Source: Albula goreensis
Lineage: Eukaryota > Chordata > Actinopteri > Albuliformes > Albulidae
NCBI GenBank assembly: GCA_022829145.1
Contig: CM040745.1
Coordinates: 41,826,144-41,890,143 of the forward strand
Direction of reading: 5' to 3'
Length of the DNA stretch: 64,000 nucleotides
The notes below the pieces were generated by a model. That model searched no databases. It saw only the letters and a list, made by a program, of their open reading frames with translations, and had not been told where the DNA came from. This document shows, one piece after another, positions 51,399-62,689 of the stretch; positions within the stretch are counted from its first letter, which is position 1; every line of letters begins with the position of its first letter. A program made the translations under genes and the position numbers.

Positions 51399-52165
51399 TG
51401 GGGTCGATTCAGAACCGCGCTCAGTGCGACTTAAGCGCTTTTTCAGTGTCTGTTCATATTCTGACCTTGAACCTTAACGCGTGATTGGGAGACTTGCGAT
51501 TCAGACTTTGACTTGACCCATATTTTCAGGGTGCGTATCCTACGCACAGCATAACCCTGTATTAAGTCGTGTCGGTCAGACTTTTTTTTTAATTACATTT
51601 TTTTTTCAGTGTTGCTGTATTGCATTGAGTAGGATAACTCTTAAAATCATTTAACTTACTTCTGCATAACAGGCGCAAGTAAAAGTATGGCTCTGACCAT
51701 CGCCAGTTTGAGTTGTTGAATTTGAAATTCATGGCTGCATTTCGGTCCCTGTTCCTCAGTCCGCGTGTCTCAAATAAATATAAACTTTTAAGCACACTTT
51801 TGGCGTACTGTGCTTTTTAAACTATAAACCCACGGACAATAATTCACAGATCTCAAGACTTACCATATGGCAATAAAAATGTAGTCATCAGGTCAAGTAA
51901 AACTAACTCTAGAACAAATTTACTATTCACCTTAGATACTCGGTGCATTATAAAATATTATATCAAGCAATGTGTGTCGTTCAACGACAAATCACACTGT
52001 AAAAATGTATGCAAGTTAACTAAACCTTCGTTGTTTATCAAACCTCAGTGATTTTATTTATTCCATTAACCTAAATGCTAACGAAACGTTTTGCTAATCT
52101 AGAGTAAGAAACTGAGGTGACATTCAATTTGATCAAGGAAGGTGACACAAAACAGAAATCAACGG
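51399..52165 (+). repeat. Unassigned interspersed repeat, copy 2
   Basis: Same family as 838-1681 (inverted) and 63644-64000 (direct). Starts TGGGGTCGATTCAGAACCGC, then CTTAAGCGCTTTTTCAGTGT and TCATATTCTGACCTTGAACC. It shares GTGTTGCTGTATTGCATTGA and GTAGGATAACTCTTAAAATC with the 63.6-kb copy, and TTGATCAAGGAA near its right end with the 0.84-kb copy. It lacks an internal block of about 60 bases (around TTTGGGGTGGAGATTCAT) present in the other two. Confidence 0.8.
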
Positions 52166-53189
52166 GGTTATGCAAGTTGTTCAGTTAACAGCTTGTGGCT
52201 GTTAAAACTTTGTTTTGTAGTTTTGGTACATTTATTTTTTCCAGTGATGGTGAAACCGAGGCCTCTGAAACAGTTGACACAATTGAAGCAAAAAAATATA
52301 TCGAAGCTCCGACGCTTCACCCAGATGGGTGTTACGTCGCCATGGTCAAATATGCATAATACACCCCGACAACAGAAGTTTCCTGTGGTTCTTTGAGAAG
52401 AGTCTATGGCTGGCTTTCGCCGACCAGCCGCTTATTGCTGTAACAGACGGACAGACAATCAGAAATGAGATTTTTTTAGCCTACAAAATAAATATTATAA
52501 TATTTTTCTATATACATATTTTCATATTATGTATTGGTTTAAATAAATATTCATTATTTATTAATAGACTTTTCGACAGGGGTTCGAATCCGGCTGCAGC
52601 TAGTTTCACATCTGAAATTTAGCTGTAGATTTTGAATTAGAATGATCATTAGACTTATTTACTGTAATGTATTCGAGATTTGATGTCAATTTAAATTTGA
52701 AACTTACCCATAATCATTCCCGTCTCACAGCGTTTAAACAGTCATTTCATGCCAGTAGTCATTTCACTGAAAATTATATATGTTAGCCCTTATATATTTC
52801 CATTCCCCAAATGCAGTTCTATATTTTTCATATTTCCTGCATTGATTCCAAGTATTTTCTCACTGATTGATTTGTCCCTTCAGCTTTCAAGTCTGCTTAA
52901 ACAAACATGCGCCATTCATGCGTTAAGCTCTTGCCTCATCAAATTAAACTACGTATGAATTCAGTGGACCAAGGAATATTCAAAAAAGGAAATTTGTTTA
53001 TTGTCTGTGCAGGTATCTATAAGTACATTCAACGGTGACACACAATAAAGGAATGAAAGATAACCTTAATTCAGGAGTGAAAGTAAGCCGGTACGGTCTG
53101 GTACTGCGTACTATAAAAGATTATGACCAGAGATTTCACTCAGCAATACGTGAGTGCGCATGCACGTCTACTAAAATAAAATAAAACAT
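52166..53189. other. Anonymous sequence with transposon-end remnants
   Basis: No gene. At 53075-53120, GTGAAAGTAAGCCGGTACGG followed by TCTGGTACTGCGTACTATAA resembles the CCGGTACGG..CGTACC ends of a fish hAT-like element as I recall it. At 52580-52591 GGGTTCGAATCC is a perfect B-box consensus without an A-box partner. Confidence 0.4.
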
Positions 53190-53563
53190 AATGATTGTAC
53201 ACTTTACCTTTGTGGTTGATAGTTTCTGGCACAGGTGGATTGTGGAGGAGGAGGAGAGGAGGAGGAAGAAGACTACTATCAGTAGCACTTTTCACTTTCT
53301 TGGGAGCCATAATGAGGGCAGATTTAACGGAAATAGCTCAAAAAGAACTTGTATCAAAGGAGAACACAATGATGAACGATGTAAACAACGCTGAGTACTA
53401 AGCACAACTGACGCTATCCAAGCGTCCAAGCGATTAAGCCCGCGAGTTTGTGCGTTCGTGCACCGAGGGCTTGTTCGCGGGCCGAGTGAAAATTTGTTCG
53501 GAAAATGTGTTCGTGGGCCGATTTGTTCGTGAGTAGGGACGTCCGCGGGCCGAGGTTCCACTG
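53190..53563 (-). mobile_element. Pogo/Tigger-type transposon end fragment
   Basis: The right end, read on the minus strand, is CAGTGGAACCTCGGCCCGCG followed by GACGTCCCTACTCACGAACA, the CAGTG..CCTCG start typical of Tigger/pogo-type elements, and it is flanked by TA at 53564-53565. Repeats of TTCG(T/G)G(GGCC) run inward from the end. No matching left end was found, so the limit at 53190 is a guess. Confidence 0.5.
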
Positions 53564-53579
53564 TATATCTATATTTATG

Positions 53580-53864
53580 TTCAACTTGTTCCCATTTATC
53601 CTCTTTGATTAACAAGAAAACATGTTATTCAAGGAGTAATCAACACCAATTGTTGTAAATACAGTAAATGATTTCTAGTTTAATTTTGTAAGGCTAATTA
53701 TTTTCTTTACTCATGGATAAAACAAACATCTACTTTGCAAAGAACAACAAATGTATTACAAAGTGAAATTGGTCACCATTTACTGTATTTACATCAGCTG
53801 GAGTTGATTACTCCATGAATAAATTGTTTTATTAATCAAGGAGGATAAATGGGAACAGATTGAA
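53580..53864. mobile_element. Foldback-type element, ~90-bp inverted arms
   Basis: Arm 1 (53580-53670) starts TTCAACTTGTTCCCATTTAT; arm 2 (53776-53864), read inverted, starts TTCAATCTGTTCCCATTTAT. The arms align over about 90 bases with roughly 15-20 differences and enclose a 105-base AT-rich loop. It begins 17 bases after the pogo-type terminus. No coding capacity; likely a MITE. Confidence 0.75.
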
Positions 53865-54966
53865 AATAATGATAGGTTTAAAGGTAAAGTTTGTTCCTCC
53901 CCTGTCTCAAGCTCACTAGCTGCCACTGCTGTACAGGTATCTGTAACTATATTCAATTCTGCCAAAAAAAAAAATCCTCCTAACATTATACATGACCAAC
54001 AACTGAAGGTCTTAGGTATCTGTACAATATTTGCACACAACACAGTCTATACAGTACAGAACAAAAATAATATATACAATGCTATCATCACTTCCCCTTC
54101 TCCAATGGCCATCTCTGCTTTCCAGTCTCATAAAAGGCAGACTGCTGAAATTCCCTCCAGCTCATCTCTGCCAGTATTCCCTGTGCCCTGTAAAGGGACA
54201 GCACTCTGGAGGGACAGTATGTACTTCCCTGCAACCTCAGGGAAGCCAGTGTGAATTTGAAGGCTTGTGGGGCCTTGCTTCAGAGAAGGTGGCAGAGCCT
54301 GCACAGATGGCCAGTTGGTTGCAGCTCTGCAGACCTCTTCTTTCCTCTCTCCTCTGTCACCCTCTTCCTCTCTTTCTCTCTCTCTGCTTTGAGGCCTTCA
54401 GCTCCCACTGCAAGAACGCAGTGCCAGCAAACTCCTCAAACAACATCCTTGGATTGGTGAAGCCTTCTGCTGCATAGGTCTGGAAAAACTTTGTTGAGCA
54501 GAAGTACTTCACCTCTCCTGACTGAGGTGACAGTGACCATTTCGCTGCCTGCAGATGCTACCACAGCTTCTGTGTCTCCAGGAGCTTCTCTGGGCTGGTG
54601 TTCAGAGAAGAGCTGATGATCTTCAGCTTGGCCAGATGTTTAATATACCTGCAGATATGCTGCTTTGTTGTAAGTTGCTGGAGGCTGTTGGGATCACTAC
54701 ATGCACTCCAGGGCAGCATAGTGACCATCCACCAGCTTCAGCATGCCTTTCTTCCCATGGCGCTTCACAAGAAGACCATTGATGGCAGCTCTCATGGGCT
54801 GTCCATTGACTGTGGTCCAGGACAAAGACTTGACCCCCAGTTTTATGGGCCCAGCAAGTGCAGCTTGGGGAGAGGCCATTAGGAGAAGTGGCGGTGTGCT
54901 TGGCAGATCTGAAAAAAGGCAAAAATTACTTTAATAATAGAATCCTTGAGCGGCAATTTAAACCAA

Positions 54967-55068
<102 letters not shown>

Positions 55069-55416
55069 ACAAATAGGTCACTGCACTCACACACACACAC
55101 ACATGTGTATGATACACTTTGAATTACCTGTGGCCAACATTCACTTAAAAGTAAACGAATGATTTTGAATGACAAAATTGTGTGGACTGTTCAGTAACAG
55201 TAATATCATCGGAAATATGTAAAATGTATGAGAATGATCCAGCAGTGCCCACTGTACTGTAAGATGTAGCTATCAATAGTACTAACATTTCAAGAATCGC
55301 TGGCTATTGTGTATATGAAACCACAAACATCACTAAAGGTAGATCAGCTGGGAATTTGAATTGAATAATTATCAAAATACAACATCGGACATTGTCTGCT
55401 CAGCTTTATGGCAATA

Positions 55417-55724
55417 CAGGTATGCGTCGCTTAACGTCCATGATACGTTCTGTGAAATAGGACGTTGTGCGAACACCATATTATTGTATGTACTTATAAG
55501 CTAAATCGGATTGTGTAGTGTACCTGTATTGACTAAATAGCTAAGGTACTGTACACATACAGTACTGTATTTCAGCTAATGTATCTGGCAAGGTAATATA
55601 TATATATGTTGGCTAAGTAGGTTCATACTGTACAATACTGTATACATAGTATAATACGTTGTAAATATACGGACATATATGCGGTCGGACGTTGCTCAGA
55701 GGGACATTATGCGGCGCGTACCTG
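55417..55724. mobile_element. Tigger-like MITE with TA target duplication
   Basis: A 308-bp element with terminal inverted repeats: left CAGGTATGCGTCGCTTAACG, right (inverted) CAGGTACGCGCCGCATAATG, about 23 bases with four to five differences. It is flanked by TA on both sides (55415-55416, 55725-55726), the target of Tc1/mariner-superfamily elements. The interior has GGACGTTGTGCGAACA and ends ATATGCGGTCGGACGTTGCT. No coding capacity. Confidence 0.8.
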
Positions 55725-56165
55725 TACTAGATGTAGGCTACTGTAAAACATGAACGCCTATAAATCCTGAACATAAGTTCTTTCCAACATTGAATAATGA
55801 ATGAAATATCAACAATTAATCATTGAAAATACTGCACCAAAAACATCTATTCTCTCACTCAGTTAATCTTCAGAACTTGTAAGATCTAGCTAATGTAAGA
55901 TCACCTATCGCCAATTACCTCAGAAATATTACAGGTAACTTAAGGTAAATATATTAATACATTTTAAAAAAGCTAGGTTTTGATAGCCGGCTCTATTTTA
56001 TTCACCCGTAAAAGTTACGGCAAACAATATATAAAGTTTATGAACTTACCTTGGACAAACATTCAAAGCTCTGAAAAGGTCGTCGTCTGTCTCACTCTGT
56101 AAGCAGATGCTCACTGACAGCAGTCCCGCCTGAACATCAGCGCTGAACTTCCCACTGTGCTCAAC

Positions 56166-56945
56166 AGTGCTAGAGAAAATACGCAGTGGCGGAAAATATA
56201 TTGCATCTGTAGTAGTTTAGCACTACCATTGAAAATGAATGGGAAAATATTTAGGGTCATTTCGCTAAAAAGTTCTCGCCAGGAAGTTTGAATCTGGCTG
56301 GGTAGTTGTTTCAAATTACACTTTCCACATGTATTTTTTGATTAAATCGTCTGTTTACTATGCTTTTTCATGAATATGCAGATAGGAGAAACATATAGCT
56401 GTGATGTGATTATCTGTGTGAAATGTCCTGTACTCATGACGAAATCACTATTTACCTTAAACCATAAATCGGAACAGTTAGACTACAGGAGTAAGCTAAG
56501 TTAAACCATGTGTTTCATCATGATAATTTTCCAAACGCAAGAATGAATTACCAGTTTAAAGGATCTGTCAAAATTTCTTTGTAAATCTATTTATTTGAGA
56601 ATGGAGAGCATGAGAATAATAGCGACACCCAACATGACCAAATAGGCTTTCCCTGAGAAGCAACGGAGAAAACCGAAGAATTTCTCACCGCTGTCTATTC
56701 CAGGATTTGAATAGATTTAGCTGATGTGTCACAATAGTTGTACTTGTTTCAAAGCACTTGTGATAAGAACATTTGCTGGTAGCCAACACAAATCAGGCGG
56801 ACGTATTATTCCCTCAAAAGAAACTTTAAAACCAGCCTGTAGGCTTTGTCCCAGTAGGTGGGTCCTGTTTTATTTAATTACTCCATATAAACGCATTCAC
56901 AAGATACATAGCCGCTGGCAAAGTATTATGCAATAAAAGTGAATT
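56166..56945. other. Anonymous sequence
   Basis: AT-rich upstream flank of the decayed gene and left flank of the inverted tandem-arm structure. No coding or repeat signal recognised. Confidence 0.4.
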
Positions 56946-56949
56946 GAAT

Positions 56950-57030
56950 TTCTAATTCGGATTCGAACAGCGTAGTTTTGCTATTATTTACAAATGGCAG
57001 ATAAGAGTGTTAACCATTGGACTACTTAAA
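56950..57030 (-). repeat. tRNA-like end with A and B boxes
   Basis: On the minus strand the sequence has TAGTCCAATGGTTAA (A box consensus TRGYNNARNGG satisfied) at about 57023-57009, and GTTCGAATCC (B box) at 56968-56959, with normal internal-promoter spacing. It is not a folded intact tRNA gene; it looks like a tRNA-derived head. It points outward from the inverted tandem arms. Confidence 0.55.
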
Positions 57031-58290
57031 CTGATTACGTTTCTTGGAGGGACAAGGGATTGAAACAATTGACAAAGCTAATAAATTGGACTGGCTCAGA
57101 TCGTTTCGAAACATTATCTGACGCTTTGGAACAACTAAACACTGCCACGTCATCTGAAGCTTCAAAACAGTTAAAAGTGCTTCGAAACACTGCCACGCCA
57201 TTTGTTGCTTTGAAAATATTGGAACTGTTTCGGAACACTGACATAGCTCAGTCAGGAACAATCAACACTGCTTCCATATGGTTTGGTAGCTGACTCTAAG
57301 TCTGCAATAAGTCTGCTTTGAAGAAGTAGATATTAGTTTAGGGTTATAAACCAGTATAATATTCTTACTCAAATGTCACTTTAATATGTTTTATTAAATA
57401 GCAACAACTTTTGGTATTTTAAAGTAGGCCAAATACATTCATAATGTTCTGGTTGTTATGCAGAATGTAACTTGCATGTAACTTTCACATATTAGTGAAA
57501 AGATAACATAGGTTATGTGTCATATTTGCCATGCCGTTGAGGATCATATATTTTTACCAGGGTCGTAAAATATATGCACATGAGATTATTGCAACTACAA
57601 TGAGCTTGAAATGTTTTATATCCTGATATATCGTTACATATGTCCAATTCTTCAATGCAGACTTATTGCAGTTTATTTGTTATTACATGTATTCATGTCA
57701 CCAGCAGATGTCCCCATCACAAGTGTTTCGAAACAGTTCCTTGTTCCTAAGAGTCAGCGGCCAAAGCTTTTGGAATATGACTTGATTGTTCCTAAGTGTC
57801 AGCTGTGGAAACGTTTGAACACAGTCTTAATTGTTTCAGAGTGTCAGATGATGTGGCAGTGTTTCGAAACAGTCCTAATTGTTTCAAAGCCTCAATTAAC
57901 GGTGCAGTGTTTTTGAAACAGTCCTAATTGTTTCAAAGCCTCAATTAACGGTGCAGTGTTTCAAAACAGTTTTAATTGTTTCAAAGCGTCAGATGATGTT
58001 TCCAGACAGTTCTAATTGTTTCTAAGCCCCAATTAACAGTGCAGTGCTTCGAAACAGTTTTGTTTCAAAGTGTCAGATGACGTGGCAGTGTTTTGAGACA
58101 GTCTTAATTGTAAGAAGAAAAGTTCATTATGTTATGGTGTAAAGCAGTGACTTAGTAATAACTAGGTTTATATCTTGCCTATCATATTTGTTGTTTTCTC
58201 TCGTTTTATAAGTTCAGATCCCCAGTGAAGACCGAAAAAGTTTAATAAAATCACAAAAACCATGTGTGGAGCTGGTGTTACATTACAGAC
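56950..58290. mobile_element. Inverted tandem-arm element, copy A
   Basis: Left arm 57060-57275 and right arm 57717-58115 are made of the same ~48-bp unit in opposite orientation (right-arm unit: GTGTTTCGAAACAGTCCTAA + TTGTTTCAAAGCCTCAATTA + ACGGTGCA, with the palindrome GTTTCGAAAC). The arms enclose a ~370-base AT-rich spacer whose edges are themselves inverted (57301-57325 pairs with 57648-57671, one mismatch). Outside the left arm is the tRNA-like end; outside the right arm (58130-58290) is a diverged relative of it on the plus strand containing GTTCAGATCCCC. The layout is that of a foldback-type element; no family name is known to me. Confidence 0.65.
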
Positions 58291-58514
58291 ACTACCAAAA
58301 CTAGCAAGCACTCACTGTTGGGAGTTTATAGCCAGTTAACATGCAGTGGCTATGGCAATTACAACTTATACGACATGGACACACTTCAATAAATAGAAGA
58401 AAAATAAATGGCTTGGAACGTACTGTTCTGGAACAATAATGATAGTGACATCTAGGGGTGCCTAATGTCATAAATAAATTAAATATTACATCCTATTGAT
58501 AACAGCTAAAAGAC

Positions 58515-60175
58515 ATTGTAGTTCGGATTCGGAAAGTAGAACAACGCTAAAAGTCACAAACAGAAACCCAGAGCTTTAGCCATCAAACTATTTTGACTGA
58601 TAATGTCATGGGGGAAAATGCATGAAACCAGTTAGAAACGCTGATACATTGGAAAGGCTCAGATTGTTTTGAAACCTTAGCATAACTGGTGCCTTTGAAC
58701 AATTAAGACTGCTTCCAAAAACTGTGCTGTTAATTGACATTTTGTAACTATTAAGACTGTGTGGAAACACTGCACCTTTAGTTGAGGCTTTGAAACAATT
58801 AGCAAGACTGTCTCGAAACACTGCCATGTCATCTGGCACTTTGAAACAATTAAAATTGTTTCGAAACACTGCACCGTTAATTGAGGCTTTGAAACAATTA
58901 GACTGTTATGAACACTGCATGTCACATGACACTTCGGAACCATTAAAATAGTTCCAAAGCACTTGTTAGGGTTCGGGCCTTGAGGTTGAAAAACTGTAAT
59001 GACATCTGACACTTTGAAACAATTAAAACTGTTTTGAAACACTGCACCATTAATTGACACTTTATGACAATTAGGACTGTCTTGAAACCCTGCCACGTCA
59101 CCTGGTGCCTGGTGCAAGACAGCTTCTAAACACTACCAGCTGACTCATGGGAACAGCAAACTGTTTCAAAACACTTGTGCTGAGGACATCTGCTGGTGAC
59201 ATATGCAAAATATCATTACAAGTCGCCTGCAATTGGTTTGATTTGAAGAATTGGACATTGGCATCTGGTTATAAACAAAACTAAAATAGTCCCTCAGATG
59301 TCAGTATAATAAACAAGCTTTCATTACATAGCAACAACCTTGAAACAGGGTATTTTCTTCTGGTTATTATGCCGCATGTAGCTTGCAAGAGAAAGCCATA
59401 TTAACAAAGGTAAAGCACATATGTAATGTTCGCGCTGTCGTAAAAAATGAATGCACAGATAACAAAACTAAACACACACATTTGTCAATGTCACTGCAAT
59501 AGACAAATTATGTCAGAAGCCTTTGGATATTATTATGGTTATAAACTCTAGACAGCGTGTGCTTGACAGCTTGATAGCCTGTAACATTTAAAGACCAACT
59601 CCACAAATAGTTTTTGTGATTTTATTAACCTTTTCTGTATTCACCGGGGAATTTACGAAACAAAAGAAAACTGCAACAAACAAGAGAGACAAGAAATAAA
59701 CATTGTCAATAATGAGTCATTGATTAAACACAGAACATAATTAACTTTTCTTCTGATGCTTTAAACCGTCAGAAACGCTCCACATTTGATCTTGTCTGTT
59801 ACGTCAAGTAGGAAACATGATGACGTTAATGTTTCATCGTCATCAATTTACACATATGTCACCAGCAGATGTCCCCATCACAAGTGTTTCAAAATAGTTG
59901 ATCCTGATAGTGAGCTGCCAAAGCATTTGAAAACAGTCTTGATTGTTTCTAAGTGTTTGGAGACAGTCCTAACTCTTTCAAAGTGTCAATTAACAGTGCA
60001 GTGTTTCTAAACCGTTTGTTTCAAAGTGTCAAATGACGTAGCCGTGTTACGAAGCACTCTTAATTTCCTAAGAGTCACCTGCATTACTATTCCTAGACAG
60101 TCTAAATTATTCAGCAGCCCCATAACTGTTTTTTTACTCCAAACAATCTTAATTGTTCCAAAGCATCATAGTATG
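58515..60175. mobile_element. Inverted tandem-arm element, copy B
   Basis: Second, diverged copy in the same order: a decayed tRNA-like head (58515-58590, sharing TTCGGATTCG with copy A), left arm 58655-59180 (minus orientation units), spacer, right arm 59880-60170 (plus orientation). Arm inner edges share ACATCTGCTGGTGACATATG and its inverse CACCAGCAGATGTCCCCATC. The spacer at 59255-59400 matches copy A's spacer directly (GGTTATAAAC, TAGCAACAAC, CTGGTTATTATGC). An extra segment at 59578-59762 is the inverse of 58116-58290. The 48-bp period keeps frames open (ETVLIVSKPQLTVQCF-type peptide repeats); not coding evidence. Confidence 0.65.
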
Positions 60176-61391
60176 AATACAATTCATTCCCACATGATAA
60201 AAAAAATATCACCTTTCGGGACTTCTGGGGCTCCGTAGAATGATGATATGTACAGTAGTAGATTTGTAGGCCTAACATGTTATGCCAATCATGCATAAAT
60301 TTAACAATTATTTTCATACAGTCATACTAATTGGGATTCATGTCGATAAATATGAATGGACAGCAGGGTGAGTGTGAGCAACCATTCTCGATGTGGCAAC
60401 CATTTTTTTTTTCACTTTTGTGACAGTTAGCATATGTTCCTTTTTTATTTCATTTCCAACCATGGTAATGAAGTTATATTTTTCACCGGGGGGTCCACGT
60501 TTTGACATTCATTAAACAGAAGCAGTCCTTCCCCATAACATGATTTGATGAGGACTCATTATTCAGATCAGACCAACAGAAATAAAAACAATGGCCCACA
60601 GGATGAGATACAGGTACAGAGAGTTATCCCATGAAACATACTGGGATAGCTAGATTTCTATGGTTTTGCAAATTGTGAAAGACAAATGTAAAACGTCAAA
60701 ATGTCTCCCAAAACTGATGGGTGGTGGAGTGGGGGATGGTCCAGTGGAGCAGCTGTTTTTGAGGAAATACATTAAGAATGCATTAATGAATAAATATGAG
60801 GGCTAACTCCCACCAAGTATTTTCAGATTACAGCTCCCTGGAAAATCCTCTGTAAAAGGTTATATTTCTCAGAGGAAAATGTGACAGTGAAATGCCATTG
60901 TTGCTCACATTTCAATTAATGTATACAATTTATGAAAGAATAAATCTCTCCTAACTCTGGGGTACCGTTGCCAATGAATTTGAATGCATTCTGACATAGC
61001 ACACCAACCAGTTATAGCATACATTATGAAAAGTCTCTGGAGGGTTTGTCAGTTTAAGGGAGCACTGAGATATGACTTTAATAACAAAGAACTCATGCTA
61101 TGTGACCAGCACTACATGTGTAATTAGTTTTATGATCATGTTTCTGTAAATGGCTGAATGTAATCCCTGTATGCTCCTCTCACAGCAGGAGGAAGGGACC
61201 CCATCTGTGGAGGCAAGTTAAGCATGAACAATGTGGAACAGCTGTGTGCTCATTTCTGTAAATTCCTTAGGAAGCTAGAGTCTGAAAATTAGCTGATCTA
61301 ACATATAAATTGGCTCAAAACCTAACGAGGATACAGAACATTTAGTAACAGGATTACCTGAAGCATATATATAAAATATCTCAAGGCAGAA
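60176..61391. other. Anonymous AT-rich sequence
   Basis: No coding or repeat signal that I recognise. Confidence 0.45.
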
Positions 61392-61784
61392 TCAGAAGCT
61401 GAGTTCAGTTTCTCTCACAGACAATACAAACAGCATATCCATAGCATAGCGTACCTCTTCATGGACTGGTCCAATGTGTATGGGTTGGTATGATGCACAG
61501 AAGTGGGCAGGGGTCTTTTGTACAATTTTGTGTATGGATTGGTAACTCATTGGTTTCTTATATGCAAATTTAAGTAAGATATTTGTATTTTGGGAGCATC
61601 TTGTGAGGTTATACTTTAGTATAGGTTTCACAATTAACAAAAGACACAGTTTCTTGCACAATCTTTTCAAAGACCTGGTACTTATGCTAATGTGGTGCTG
61701 ATGTGCCAAAAGATTAAGTATTTCATTATTTGTGAAACCTATACTAAAGTATAACCTCACAAGATGCCCCCCCCCCTTCCTCAT
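61392..61784 (-). pseudogene. Integrase/transposase-type protein fragment
   Basis: The minus-strand frame reads LVRLYFSIGFTNNEILNLLA, then HQHHISISTRSLKRLCKKL. This resembles the N-terminal DNA-binding part of integrase-core proteins found in many copies in fish genomes (YF.LGFT..EIL.LLA..H.I.IS.RTL.R..K.L.L.RRK). The match stops where the sequence folds back on itself: 61633-61596 is the exact inverse of 61767-61730, and the frame beyond encodes nothing recognisable. The frame is truncated with no catalytic core. Best read as a fragment of a mobile-element-derived gene; the exact family is uncertain. Confidence 0.45.
61596..61767. repeat. Perfect 38-bp inverted repeat
   Basis: 61596-61633 and 61730-61767 are exact reverse complements (arm begins GCATCTTGTGAGGTTATACT), separated by 96 bases. 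Because one arm carries coding sequence of the integrase-type fragment, the other arm is a secondary inverted copy. Confidence 0.95.
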
Positions 61785-61839
61785 TTTAACACAAGTCGCA
61801 GGCTGCTCTTCTGATATTTCCCCTCTATAATAACAGGTA

Positions 61840-61985
61840 GCCTAAAATTTCAACTTTATTGTCGTAAAATTATGACTTTATTCTCATAATATTATTACTT
61901 TTTTTCTAGTAATATTACAACTTTATTCTTGTACTATTACAGCCTTATTCTCGAAATCTCAGAATTGTTTTTTTTCTCAATGTGG
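61840..61985. repeat. Short tandem repeat, ~23-bp TTATTCTCGTAAT type
   Basis: Degenerate units such as AAAATTATGACTTTATTCTC, AATATTACAACTTTATTCTT and ATTACAGCCTTATTCTCGAA, ending in TTTTTTCTCAATGTGGCCCT. This looks like a repeat type I recall from many fish genomes. Confidence 0.6.
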
Positions 61986-62689
61986 CCCTAATACTCTGTC
62001 ATAAGGACTCAGTACTTTCCCAGTACATTTTGTTTTAGAATTGTTTTAGAATATACTTACTATTTATAATATACCCTGGGCCCATATAATTGTTATGATT
62101 GTTGTGCACAATTGCGATGTAAGAGTTTGGATATCCCTCCTACTTGAAAGTGAAAAAAAATAATAAAGCAACAAAAATAAAAATTGGATATTCAAAATAA
62201 TGCTGCTCACTGTGGAGTTTACTTGAAGAAATGTTGCCCATGCAAAAGCTTACGTGAAAAAATGAATCCCTCCACAAGACCCTGTGAGGATATGTAATGT
62301 GCAAAACAGTAACGATGGAAAAATATCCCAAACAAAAACACAGACCATCTCCAGGGAAATGTCACCCTCCAGTGGCCTCAACTCCAACAACGGGCGATTT
62401 CCTGTGGAACTAACACACAGAACAGCGTATCATAAGCATGCACATGCATTAACAAAAGTACTGGTGGCAGTTAGCCACAGGCAGTTACAGCTTAATACAG
62501 ATCTATAAACTTATCTGCTATTATGCATTGCAGGTAACACATGCATCATGATGGGTAATGACGAGAATGCAAAAAGCTCGCAATGGTGACGTCATAGTGC
62601 CAGTTGCTATGACTACTGTAACGTAAACGGCAATTCTTCCTATCCATCATCATATTGCATGTGGGTTACACATTCATAACCCTGTTTGT
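61986..62689. other. Anonymous sequence
   Basis: No gene recognised. A perfect CRE consensus TGACGTCA lies at 62587-62594, without other promoter evidence. Confidence 0.4.

Noticed and set aside
52580-52591. B-box consensus GGGTTCGAATCC suggesting a tRNA or SINE
   Set aside because: No A box at the right distance upstream and no cloverleaf potential; a lone B box is not enough.
57611-60010. Frames with repeated ETVLIVSKPQLTVQCF-type peptides
   Set aside because: Follow the 48-bp tandem unit in both orientations; no start, domain or splice support.
62587-62594. Perfect CRE consensus TGACGTCA
   Set aside because: A single 8-bp match without other promoter elements or a downstream gene is expected by chance in a window this size.
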